Source: Lepas anatifera
Taxonomy: Eukaryota; Arthropoda; Thecostraca; Lepadidae
Reading direction: 5' to 3'
DNA length: 64,000 bases
Assembly (NCBI GenBank): GCA_034440635.1
Contig: JAOTON010001929.1
Coordinates: forward strand, 883,501-947,500
Shown: positions 36,564 to 49,900 of the stretch, piece by piece
Layout of the letters: the number at the start of each line of letters is the position of its first letter
Numbering within the stretch: the stretch's first letter is position 1
Translations under genes and position numbers: made by a program
The notes under the pieces: model-generated
Told to the model about the DNA's origin: nothing
What the model saw: the letters and a program-made list of their open reading frames with translations, nothing else
Databases searched by the model: none

Positions 36564-37927
36564 ATCTATTCTGCTCAGTCGACCCTATTTCAGCTATTTG
36601 AGTCACACCCTATGCTGTTAGTTTAAAGAGATGATTTGTTTCTTCGGGAGATGGGTTGGTGATACTTTCTTTATTTGTTTTGTTGGGTCAGTACAGGCAC
36701 ACTTGCCATTGCCGTATTTTTGGAGTGTGTGTTTAGGATCGTCTCCACCGATCAGATGGAACACGGAGGACAATTTCCCGCCGTGGGGATTGAACTCTGC
36801 AGACGCTGTCATTTCCATCTTTAGACGATCGTGAAGCCGCCCGTCACCCAGCCCTCTTAACGTATCACCAACGGGTCATAAGACCGCTAAGAAAGACGGG
36901 CATTACGCATATCATTGAAAATACTGAGATAAAGCAGCCCGTGTGAAAAGCACTAAAACTCATATTTAAAATATATTTAAAAATCACCTCCGTTGGGCAC
37001 TACGACGTATAGCTTAATTGGCTATCGCTCACTTCTAAGATCCGCTGAACCTGCATGTATATCAAGTCCCTGCTTATATTTAAGAAAAACCAGACAGACA
37101 CAATTTTACGGTGAGTTGCCGGCTATAAACCCTTCTGCCTATGGAACATTGAATTACCAGATTCGAAGCGGATCAGGATAAAATATCGTGGTTTTAAGGG
37201 GAAATCACCGAAGCGCGCCAAGCATTTAATGGGTAAAAATATTTGTGCCCTAAATGCACAACAATTTAGAAGACTAGTAACTTAAAAACAGTTCACGCCA
37301 GACGCAGAGACTGGATACTAAATAAATAAAACCCTCTACACTTTTGAACAAGTTGACGGTTTGACGAAACACAGATGGAAAACATACCGTATCGCACTTC
37401 ACAGAACCTTTGACGCAATGAAACATTCTGCAAACAGGTGGAATTTGAACCCACAGCCCCAGCATTGAGAGGTTAACATCCTCTCACTAAAGCACTGCAA
37501 TCATGGTGCTTAGAACCAATTAATTAACACACAGATACCATAACATCTGTTCCATTCTGTTCATGCGTCAGCTTCAATGCTGTATGCTATTCCGTCCGAC
37601 ATTGCACAGAAACTAAAGCAACATCGAATCTCGCGGAATTTCACTAATGATGTGCGCGTCGGCGAAGCCGAACAACAAGCCGCCGTATCTGCACGGAACA
37701 CAACGGCACCATCGGCACGGCATCGCAGCAGCATGGAGGCTGGAGGGACGGGGTGGGAGTCAAACGGGCTGGCAGGCACGCGCCATCGGCAGCCGATACA
37801 TCACAATCGGGGCGGCTCCCTGGACGGTAAGGAGGAGAGGGCCTAACGCGGCAACAGACGGCATCTGCAGATCCCCACCACGGATCATAATATTCTCTAT
37901 CTCCCTCTCTCACTCACACCCTCCCCA

Positions 37928-37988
<61 letters not shown>

Positions 37989-40900
37989 ACCGCATTTAGT
38001 TTAAACGGCGAGGCTCGGTAGACAGTGATCTCGCCGTTTTGACTCTCTCGGCTATAAATGTCTTTAAACATTCCTGAACCTACCTAAACTTCCTTCAGTT
38101 CAGTAGCTATTTTCGGACCGAGCTGCAGTGGGCTAAGAGCATCCACCTTGTCAGCCCAGTTTGTGATCCTTCACAAGCGTCCAAGTGCCTAGCAACTCGT
38201 TGAAGAGTACGAAGAACTAATTACAGGAGGCTCGACTCGAAAGGGGATCGAGTAAAGTTGCAAGTAAATTACACCACTCTACACTTCAGCGAAAACAAGC
38301 TCCTTGGGCAGAAACTCGGAGGTGCGAGGTTCCTCATCACAATCGCAGAGGTGGATGAGAGCAGTAGTAACTGAGCTTAATCCCGCACTTCCCAACTCTC
38401 TCGACTGGCGGGGACCTCTTCCAACTTCTTGGTCCTCAAGAAATGGTCCCAATCAACTTCAAATGAAAACCTGGCGTCAATCCTCAGAGGAGCAATCAAA
38501 CTTTTGCGGAACTCATTTTTGATAGCTGCCTACAAAACGTGTTTTATTTATTTATCAAGTTATAATTTTGCACACCAATCACTACAAAAGCCTGCTGATT
38601 TACTCATCTTCAATTTTCATCCAAACTACCTACAAAACGCTAATCAACCAGCATTCAAATTTCTCAAAGCATTAAGATTGAACTAAAGGCGTATATAACA
38701 AACATGAAACTAGCATTGGCACGTTATGTTCTTTCTTGATCCAGCGCGTAGAAACGAGCTCCTCCCCCGAGGCGGATCTAGCCGGTAAGTTTGAGGGGAG
38801 CAAAGTAAAAAAGCAAAAAAAAACGTTACGCGGTGAAACATTTTGCCGTAGTTTAACTGGACGGAAAGTTTTTTGGGGGGAGCCCAACAGTTGATTATAA
38901 AAAAACGTCACAGGGTGAAAGATGTGGCTCCAAGGTACTTATTTTTGCTCTCCAAGACCCAGTATTTACACTGAAGTTGACTTGTTGTGTTCGAAGTTGC
39001 GAGTTGAAGAGCCAATACCTTCCTTCTGAACTAAAAATGAGTCGGGGCAAAAAGAGGTCAACAGCTTTGGGGGGGGGGCGGGGGCAAAAATAGTTTTGTC
39101 CCGAGCTTTTCCGTTTGGGGGGAGGCGGGGCAAATGCCTTTCCCCCTCTGGATCCGCCACTGCCTTCCCCCACCAGGACCACCAGACGATCAGCTTGGAC
39201 ACAGCGCAGCTCTGAGGAGTCGTGTACGCCGTCTGATGCAGTCCGTTCCGCGTCATTTACTCGACAGGGGTAGAGCAAGGAACCGACCAGGGTGACTCAC
39301 CGTCCTTGCTAGGGGTGACAAAATATCTGTCAGACTGCGAAAAACAATTTGCTTCGGTGATACAGACCAGGAAGTTTTGGTACGGAAACAGTCTAGGTTT
39401 GGCAACAATTTTTTTGGTAAGGTTGAGCCAGCTGACTTTTAAGATAACTAGCGAAGAAGTGAAAGGCTGTAAGCGGTAATTAGGACATACGGCTTTGTCA
39501 AGATCTGGTATTCTTGGTCAACGGATTCTGATGATGTTAGAGATGGCTTGTTTACTGTAAAGATGATACCAAAAGAAAACATTTATAGTATTTTTCATAT
39601 TTTCGCACAATCATTATGGCAAAATGTCGACCTTAAACATTAGCTGACAACACACAATATTCTAGTTTTCATCGAAACCTACCTTTGTCATGATTTTTTT
39701 CTGGACCGATACTGGACTAGATGGAGCAAATGTTAGCTTAGTAAAGCATACAATTAACTTACATGACAATCCACGGCCAAATACGCTGTTGCTGCAGATG
39801 GAGACGATAGGTGTTTACTTACTATTTACGTAAAGCATACTTTATACTACACACTTCACGGAAGTTTTCGGAAAAACATTATTTCAATCGAAATTGAGAT
39901 ATCCTGTTATGTCTCAAAATGACAGGCGCAAACAACGTTTCCCCGTCCCATTTCCACAACATCATCGACACCAACAGAAAGCTTCGGACGACTGCAGCGC
40001 TCTGAAGGCGAAGCTTTCTGAGAAGGCTGGGAGACGGTCAAAGGCGGGTCACTGGACCTGAGCGGAGAGTAATCGCGGGCCCAGACGTCCGTGAATGACC
40101 CTCCGGATGTCGGGCGGATGTACCATTAGACGTCCCGCGCAGAAAAGATGCTGGGTAATGGGCAACCGCGCAGTCTTGTGGACGTTGCCCGCACGCCAGC
40201 AGGATGATGTAGAAAAACACCAGTGCTCTTTGTGATGCTGTACATGGTGTGGGAGGATAAACATGCTAAGGAAATGGAAAAAAACTACACGGGCACCGTG
40301 GTCCTGTTACTCATATAACGGGAATAAATATCTAGAAAAGAAGAAAAATGGCTCCTTTATTAACATTTTGGAAGGATATTCGTAGCCAGTCTCTTAAATA
40401 ATACGATTTCTAAGCCACCACAGAGTGAAAACTTTGACATCAACATGTAGGCAGTTCCTAATGCAGTTCTTCTATTTCAAACTACATATGAACAACTTCA
40501 CACAGTTCAAATATTAGCAGACCACATCGCAAGCCAAGCTTCCAGCAAAGTACTCATTGAATATACATTTGAACTGTCTGGGTAATATCTTAAGCTTCGT
40601 CGGCAAAGTTAAGGAAACCAAGTACTTTGATGAACTAGTGTCTGCAGTCTAATGCAAAGCTGGTCTTCCACATTCCTGCACTGTTAGCCCTCAGGGTGAA
40701 TGGACTGCCTCATCGGACCATGCATTGAAACAGGTGCCTGAATAACCAAAAGACAGCGCTTTTATCCTTCCTAGACATGTGTTCTTTTGAACGCTAACGT
40801 GCTAGTCCAGACTATTTATCTAATGATGCTAAAACAATGCTAAAACATTGCTAAAACACATTTCTATCGACAACTTGGAGCATACAGTGGCAATGTCCAC

Positions 40901-43900
40901 TATTCTTAGCTGGCTTCTTTGGAAAACCCAACCCATCAACCGGCGTCCTCGCCGGGGGGTACCCTGGTTTTGGACAAAACCGGCGGACGGTGCTTCTATC
41001 ATTTTCTTTTCCTAATTAGTGGTTTGTCGGTCCGGCTGGTAGGACCTCCAAATGCTTAACCGAATAAGAAGGGTTAATGGAACTTCTTGACATGTTCCGG
41101 GATTTTGTATTGGTGACCGGTCTGGCATCCTTTAAATAATGGAAAATGAATGTTTTTGTAGATGATGAATCACTAACATCGGTCACTTGCTTTAGCCCAT
41201 TTTAGTTGATGTTTGATTTGATTTAAGGGTACCTGGTATGATTTGTGTTTATTTATGTTATAATAGATAAATTTTATTTGTAAAGTTTTTTGTACTGGGA
41301 TGAAACATTGACATACGGTCGTCGAGTCTGGTGATTAATTGACCTGGCAATATATTACTATTGTATTCCATTTACATGGCTTTTTTTGCTAAGGTACGCC
41401 CTATGTGTTTATACCCATTCAGCCTGACCTGGCTTACCTGACAATATCTTAATAGGTGTAAAAGTTGTTTTATTGGTTTTATGTAACCTTTATATTAATA
41501 CAAAAACATATTTAGCTCTAGTTTATTTTGAGACGGGTTTCCCCCGTGCCGTTATCGAAGGCGAATTTCTCCGCCAAATTTGGAGCTACATCGTGCAGAT
41601 GCCTGTCTTTGTTCACCCACGCCGCCTCCCGGAGCGAGAGTAAACAGCAGCGGGGTTTGACTATGTACGGCATTAGACCCCTGGCTGTGTGTAGGTCATT
41701 AGCGAGCTCCGGTTACTACCTACTGTGTGAGAACATGCCGCTGTGTTTGTGCCAGAAGGCGTAGAATTGGGGAAGCAAAAACGACCTTATATGCATGTGC
41801 AAATGTTCGTGCTAGTCTAGTGTTTTAAAGATGACATGATCGGTCTCCAAGGATCCGAAAACACTTGACGTCAAGCAGAACCCTAACATAAATAACATAC
41901 AATCTCTTCTTGTCTGCCACAACGCCATTTAGAGTCAATGCGCCTCTTCTGCCATCACCATCGTTTACAGAGGCGGTAGCTATGATGGCCACAGGCGCTT
42001 GGGGTGTGCTGTGGGGTGCACGTCCTAGGATGGTGCCGACAGCACCCATTAGACGAAGACGATAGATGGCAACCAGATCACTTCCTCGCCGCGAGGAAGA
42101 ACGAGGTCTTACAGAACATATGCCAGATGGCTTTACTCCCGAAGTAAAGGCCTCAAATAACGGTGGGTATTTTCTCGGCAGCGAACACACTTTTGAATGC
42201 TCTTTAATAGACATATATGCATCACACAATTTGCAGGTGCTACGCCACAGTTAAGTCTGCTCGTGAACTTTCATATATTTTATGAAGCTTATGCGGCAGC
42301 AAAACAGTCGATTTCAAGATGCAATGTATACATTTAGCCATTGGCGGACGCAGGGGGGGGCATTCCGGCCATGGCCCCCAAGCGCTGGGGGGGCCAAACT
42401 ATCTTTTGCCCCCAAACGCCGAAATTTTTTGAAAAAAGGTGTTTACACTAGGTCTGTAGAGCAAAAAAATCTTCGCTCCCACCCCCCCCTCAGGAGGAGA
42501 GGCAGACATGGGTTGGCCCCTCCAAAACTCGGGTCTGCGTCCGCCCCGGCATTTAGCTCACATTTGTGTGTCGAAATTTATCTGAAAGAAACAAGTTCCT
42601 GCATTTCTCTTGTCAGCTTTCTGAGAAATTAACGGAATATAATGTAATTTCCCACGCCAAAACCATGAAATACGTTTGAACACATACAACTCAGGCTTGT
42701 AAATTCTTCCCTTCAGTTCGGGAGGCGAGGAGGCTGGACACTTGTGCATCAAACAATAATTATTTACAACTGCTCTGAATGCCAGCAACCAAATCTTGAA
42801 CAGGTATCAACCTAATCACCACGAGCCACACCATTGTAGTAGTTTGTTTAATCTGACAATAGCCCAGTCCAAATTGGCGAGGCTCGCAAATGTACATGAA
42901 TTTTTACGTTCCGCCTATATTCAAGACCTGGGAACGCTGAAAAGAGAGCATAAGTCCAACAGGAAATTCTAGCTTTTGACAGATATAAAATATCACGCGT
43001 CCTAGTAGCTCTGGATGCACGATGGGTTCTCTTCGATCTGACGGAAGAATGTGCTGGAAAGGTGAGATCCAGAACATGGGTGGATTATGGTTGATTTAGC
43101 ACATTTATAATGACATCTGCATTGATTAACAATCTTGTGCAGAATGTCAGACCACCCTATGAATACTGTTTTCACTAAATATTTACGTCGACGGAATCGG
43201 AACCATTTCCAGAGCACACAAGGAACCCACGAGACCATTCAGTACCCGCATGAAACAAAGGGAGGGCAGCCGTTCAGACATCACTGGATGCAAACGGCGG
43301 GGCATTTCCAGTGAGTCGGGTGGTAGACTTCTGCTGTGGAGACACTTGTTTCTCCACAAACGCGAGTGTTCCGCAAACTGATCACAATATGAAACCGTTG
43401 GTTTTTTTCTTTACATGCCATGCAAGGCTGATGTTTTAGCAATTGGCATTCCAAACAGGTCCAGCATTAAATTGAAAAACGGTCTTGTTTATGCTTTAAC
43501 ACCGGCACTGGAGAGGGGTCTCGCACTATGGCGCGCTGGCGGCTTGTAGTCCCCCTTGAGATTTTGGAAGCTAAGAGCCTTACAAAAACGTTGGTTGAAG
43601 GGGTTGGTGGGCGCTACAGTGGTCCACACTATAACCAATTTTCTTGACCTAGGTCAATATGTTAAAGGCCAATAATGTTCTTAAAGGCCAAAGATTGGCC
43701 GTGCTGAGGATCTATGAGAAATACCTTAATTATGCGGAGAAAAGTCAAGAATATGCTCAAGGCATACCAGGGTCATAAAGGGAAGGTCATACAGAATCAT
43801 TCCTGCAATTGTAGGGCCAAGTTCGCATGTCTAGCATCATGTTATCTGCTCATACTGTTTACTAATTTTTCCTCCTAAAATACGTACACTTCCGTGTATA

Positions 43901-46900
43901 TTTATACAACTGTAACAAACACCTTGGTACTGAGGATATCAAGTACAAACAATCCTCGGTACCAGACGGTGACGGGTACTCACCCTGGCTGACGGCCCCC
44001 GCCGGCGGGTGACACTCTGACTCTGTGCAGTTTCGGGAGACCTTGTCGGGGCCGGAACAGCCGCGACCGCCGTGGGCCGGAGCTGGGTCGGAACACTGCC
44101 TCCGGCGGTACTGACGACACGTGACGTCACAGGTGGACCAGCCGCCGTACGCGCTCCAGCCGCCGTCCACCGCTGAAAACACAGATGACGACATAGTGAC
44201 GTCATGGACCCGCGAGCTTCGCTAAAAGTGACGTCATAGTGACGTCACAGGACGACCAGCCGCCGTCCACCGCTGAAACACAAAAGGCGTCAATATGACA
44301 CCAAATTGCTAATAAAAATGCAAGACTTCGCAGTCACCAAATTTCCTGGTGACAGCTGCGATTTACGAGGAGTTATGGTTGGTAGTTGAGTTTTGCAAAG
44401 ACTGAATCGTGTTTTCCCCTATGGAAACCCCATTGCAACTCTCCTTTCCAGATTACCCTTCTCCCATCTCCAAGGGTTGCGCCTATAAGTTAGGTGTAGC
44501 CTTATTAAAGTTGATTAAATTTTAACGGCTTAAATGAATCATACAATTACTTTTGACAATTGCTGATATATCTTGGGGCGCAGAGGCCAGGAGCATGGTT
44601 ATATGTTGGCAATCCATTATCGCTCAGTATATAATTCCATCGTATTACATCCATTTGACCGTACACGTTTTTACGTCATAATGAAACGTCCCACTATCAG
44701 GGACAACGGACATGTCACCTGGGATTTTACATCCAGGATGCGAGGAGGCAGGCTATTTAACAATTTGTCAACTTGACCATTGCTGTTCAAATCTGTCCAC
44801 AATTCTCCCATTAGAGCTTCATACTTGTTTCTAACACGTCTTTCATGTGATCTTTTATATCCTACCCCATACCCACCTTTTCTCGCTTTTTTATTTGTCC
44901 CCGCCATCGTTACCAACTAGCCGTCACAATATGTTTCCTGCTGCCTTTGTGCTGGCCGGTCATTGGCCAGTCTGAGTTTCATTTTTCACGTGTCAGGACC
45001 AACAGCCAACATCTCAATCACGCTCCATCGATACGTCCCGCCACTTCTCCCTCGATTGAGTTGTACAACTGTCGAACACGCGCTGCGGCACGCGCCAGTT
45101 TCAGTGATCGATTTTTGCCGCTGGCGCGTGGCAGGCTGTCGTGGGCACCCGCGAAGGAAAGATTCGGAACCAAACGAAGTTCCCGACGATAAATGCACAC
45201 TAGTGGAAGATCTACCGGTTCTCATGGTAGGTTTTCTACGAGCTTGCTGATGAATTGAGAATTGACACAATTGATGAATTTTGTAAAACGCACTTCCTTT
45301 ACCTTCTTCCTGTCACTTTCCCTTTGTTACTCTTATGAGGCCTTTCTTTTACTCGGCCCGTGCTCATGCTTGATCTTAGAAGTTTCGTGCGGCGCCTGCC
45401 GCTGGACTTAAATGCTGATGTTTTAATCTCCTGTCGTGCATTTTAACCATACTTGTACGTGTGTGTGTGTGTGTGTGGTGTGTGTGTGTGTGTGTGTTTG
45501 TGTGTGTGTGGTTGTGTGTGGGTTTTGCGCAAATACATGTCATGGCTACAATTAGTCCTTACTTCCACTGAATGAAGAGTGGAAGTGGAAATCACTTCCA
45601 CAATGTTTGAGAAATAATTAATAGCCGAAATGGGCGCAACTTCTCTTGCACGTAGCAAAAAATTTAATATTGCACATTCTCGGAAGGTGGACACATTTTG
45701 CCATTGCATTATTCTCATGCATTCCATTTCGAGTTTTATAAACATTTTAAGAGCTTACACATACTCCTGTGTAAATTACAACACTTCGTTTTGTCACAAC
45801 TGCAAACATTTTGCGCAGCAAATGTTAACCAAATGTTATTTCATTTCCAGACAGACTTTTACCCCGGTCGGGAAAGATCTCGGCTGGAAGCCGCCACGTC
45901 CACTACATTGTGTTTACAGGCCATTAAGCCCGGGGTCATTTAACAAGCCCCCGGGCGGGGCTCCCACTTACTCGACCGAAGCCGGCCGACAAAGACAGGA
46001 ACTGGTATTTATAGACCTGACTCAGGCCACGCAGAGATAACGTTGACAAGGGCGAAATTCGGCTGCGATGGGTGTGGTTTCACAGTCGCGGATTTTGGTC
46101 AGCCGAATTATGCATGCCGCTGGTTAGGTTTATTTATCTAGGAAAACGATACATAGTGTCGGTTTTTAAATCGATAATGCCGACAATGTCAGACTCAAGC
46201 ATATCAACTAGCACTTTGGAACGTAAGTCATTACATCACAGGAATCATTAGGCGAGACGGTACGCGGATCCGGGGGGTAAGAGGGGAAGTTGACCCCCCA
46301 CCAATCGACCCTCAACGCCCCCTGAAATGGTCACGGCGCCCCCTGAAAGAAGGATGGCGCCCCTGAAATGTCGCTTTCCCCACGATACGCGTATCGGCGC
46401 CCCCACGATAGAACTTGGCGCCCACCTGATGGGTTTTGCCGTCCGTAACGTTCCCGACAATGTGTCCCGTAACTTTCCCGACCATGATCCAGGATCCAAT
46501 CCTGGATACAAAGCAACTTGGGGCCTTACGACACACCGACACCTGAGGTCATATGGTGTCGCCAACTCTCACCCTGTCGAGAGGGAGAGGGACACCGGAA
46601 AAACTTATACAGAATACCCACCCAGGGATTTGAGCCCGAGCCAGTGGCGTGGAAGTCGACTGTTCTTACCACACGCCGCTGCATTCCTTCAACCCTGGAT
46701 CCGCCAATGGGTGAGAACAGTGGCGGATCCAGGACTTCATTTGGAGGGGGGCTAGAAGGCCCGAGTCTTCCCGCTATTGCCTCGAAACAGCCTCCGGGTA
46801 TAGGCACTCTACCATTTGGGGGGAGGAGGCTTTAGATCCCCAGTCCGCACTCTGATCGGAAATCCTGGATCTTCCTATGCTGCTTCCTTGGGTCTTTAAC

Positions 46901-49900
46901 GGTCCTGATTTCAGTTCACTGGACCGAAGACAAAAGGCGTGTGATGGCCGCGAATGGCAGCTGAAGATTTGAATAAAAACGCCAGTATTCTGCTTGGATG
47001 GTCTAAAATCGCCAACCTGGAGAAGTTCCCCTGCCCTTAGTGAAACACTACCATGATCATAATCATAATATTTGGAGTTCTAGGATGCAGTAACAGCTTA
47101 GGTCATATGGCGCACAGACACCAAATAAAACATATCCATGCTGTTTTTAACGGGCCAAGTGGTAAGAACACATGGTTATGCCCTAAAAAGCACTCTCTTT
47201 TTAACATCTGCCCAAAAACGTCAGAAGTTGGCATTGACTGTTTACATTACATACCTACGTCAATGAGTAAACTACATGACAGTTGATGCATCATAAAAAG
47301 ACATCCTATTTGAGAGACATACAACTGGAAATTGCCCTAAGAAATTCTAATGAAGATGGCGCTCTCAGATATAGCATGCTTTCAATCTCAAAATCCAGGA
47401 AGTACATCAGAACGTCTCTCATTAAGGGGGTCGTCACATCCCAAGCCCACAGGTGACTCGCCTCGGACCATGGGCTAATCTGCAGCATATGTTGTAAGAG
47501 ATCATTGACTGGGTGTAGACTAGATCATGGTGATTCCTAGACATTTCATCCTGTCATTTCTTTCTCGTGTGATATATACGAAAATCCCGCCTTTGTTATA
47601 GGTACTTATTTTACTTTGTCTACGGTAAAACCGACAACACTTTATCATGGACACCATGAACTTCATGAGGATCCTATTTTGGCTGCGGAGTGCAAAACAA
47701 AAATGTGGGGAAAGTATCAAAATGGCACACATGAAATCACTGAGAACCACATGGGTAGGACACGTCCGATGTAGGTACTTACGTGTGCAGCGGGTGTGGC
47801 AGATCTCTGTCTGGGTGTCGGCCCCCAGGCAGGGACTGCCGCCGTTGAGGGGCCGGGGACTGTCGCAGGAGCGGTGTCGAAGACGCTGTCCAGTGCCGCA
47901 GAGGGGCAGACAAGAGGACCAGGACGACCACGAGGACCAGCCGCCGGCCACTGCAAACAGAACACAGTGTTTGCTGACGCCAGAAAACGGACCACCGCCG
48001 CTAAACACCCGCCACTGCAAACAGAACACAGTGTCCACTGAGGGCAGAAAACGGACCACCGCCGCTAAACACATACCACTCAAACAGAACATAGTGTTTG
48101 CTTACGGCAGAAAACGGACCATCGCGACCAGCCCCCCCCTCTCCACCTCGACGAAACAGGGCAGGGAAGCATCTATGACGGCAGAACACGGAAGGTCAGT
48201 CCCCCAGAATGAATCGAACCACGCAGTGGTCACAGTACCTCTGAAGGTATAAAAGATAACTCAAGTCCCCCAGAATGGAACGGACCAAATACTGGTCACA
48301 GTACCTCTGACGGTAGACAACAGAACGCAAGTCCCCTAATATTTGGAGAGCGTGTAACTTCGTTTATTTATGATGGTGCTGGTTTTGTGATATATTTTTA
48401 CCATGTATTATGCCTGATATCTCTCCATTAGAGTTATATTTTATCGTGTCATTGTTGTATGTACATCACCTTGTATTGTATTGTAATGTGAGTGTTTTAC
48501 CATCTGGACTTGAGCTGTCACTGGGGCTTGCCCTGTTGCTCATCAACTCCTAATAAACAAACAAATAAACAAAAAGGAACCCAATAGTAGTCACAGTACC
48601 TCTGACGGCAAAACACGGAACCCCTGTCCCCCCCAGAATGGAGCGGACCAAATAGTGGTCACAGTATCTCTTACGGTAGAAGACGGAAGATCAGTCCCCA
48701 CAAAAAGTAGGACTTAAGCTTCAGTCACAACCACAGGGCGACTAGCTTCTCGTAACGAAACCAACCAACCGCGACCATTCTACTGGGAGCCAAAACCAAT
48801 ACCACCGCCACCAGCTGCCCAGGGGCGGACGCAGACCCGAGTTTTGGGGGGGGCAAACCCATGTGTGCCTCTCCTGGGGGAGGGGGGAACGTGCAATTTG
48901 GGTGCTCGACAGACCTAGTATAAGCTACTTCTCCAAGTGCTTTGTAGTATAAGCTAGTATAAGCTAGTATATAGCTAGTATACCTAGTATAAGCTAGTAT
49001 ATAGATAGTATACCTAGTATAAGCCACTTCTCCAGTGGGGGGGGGGGTGGTAGCGAATATTTTTGCTGTACAGACCTAGTGTAAACACCTTTTCTTCGGC
49101 GTTTGGGGGGCAAACGATAGTTTCCCCCTCCAGCGCTTTGGGGGGGCATGGCCGGAATACCCCCTGCGTCCGCCAATGCAGCGCCCTCTAATGAAACAGA
49201 ACGATCAACGGTCCCGCTCGCAATCACTGCAAAACACGTGACCGACACGGATAAAGGGGGGGGGGTAGGGGACCCGCCACCCTTCGCTGAGACAAATGTA
49301 AGATAGAAATACTGGATACTGCCTGGAGAGCATTACCACGAACAATATGCTCATAGTTGCACAATAAAACATGTTACACCCGCCCATGTTATGACTACGC
49401 ATCGTTGCATTGGGGGATATAGAGGCAGGGAGAGAAGTGTTTGTAGGGTTTACAGTTAACTCCATTTTCCCCGTGTTCTAGATGATGTTTGTACGTGCGT
49501 GCATTGTCAGCTGTAAATATACGTGTGCAGTTACACCCTTTTTCAAATTGCACAGGATTTTGTTACGCCATGGAACAGTCGACAAAATATCATTGTTACG
49601 ATTACATTTCCACTTGTCAAGTGGCTGGAAACCCACTGAGCCGGGAGTCAATTTTCTGTCTGATAATGACACTGCTCTTGGTCACGTACCAGGGGAAACT
49701 CCGTAACCGTAACCCGACCCGGAAGAGAAAACTTTGTGGAACAGATCCAAGTGCCAATTACGGTTCCAGAGGGTAATTGGCTCCGACTCCAAAGTGCCGC
49801 GGTGATACATTTTCACCTCAGAGGGTATTACGGTACAATGTCTGATATGAAATATTGGAACCAGAGCAGGCTTAGCACAATACATTTATGCAAACCTTCT

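Noticed and set aside
36034..36621. Open frames rich in Ser-Leu or Arg-Glu over the GA repeat
   Set aside because: Pure microsatellite translation, open in several frames on both strands.
37424..37503. A tRNA gene with a GTT anticodon loop
   Set aside because: The anticodon and T arms look right, but the acceptor stem does not pair, so it is a tRNA-derived relic.
39166..39280. A minus-strand Ig-like open stretch and a possible 34-base microexon nearby
   Set aside because: Length is not a multiple of three, so it cannot be inserted between the phase-1 exons around it, and part of it is MITE sequence.
44671..44916. A basic minus-strand open frame (MAGTNKKARKGG)
   Set aside because: No recognisable domain, no clear splice sites, and no in-frame continuation; left unannotated.
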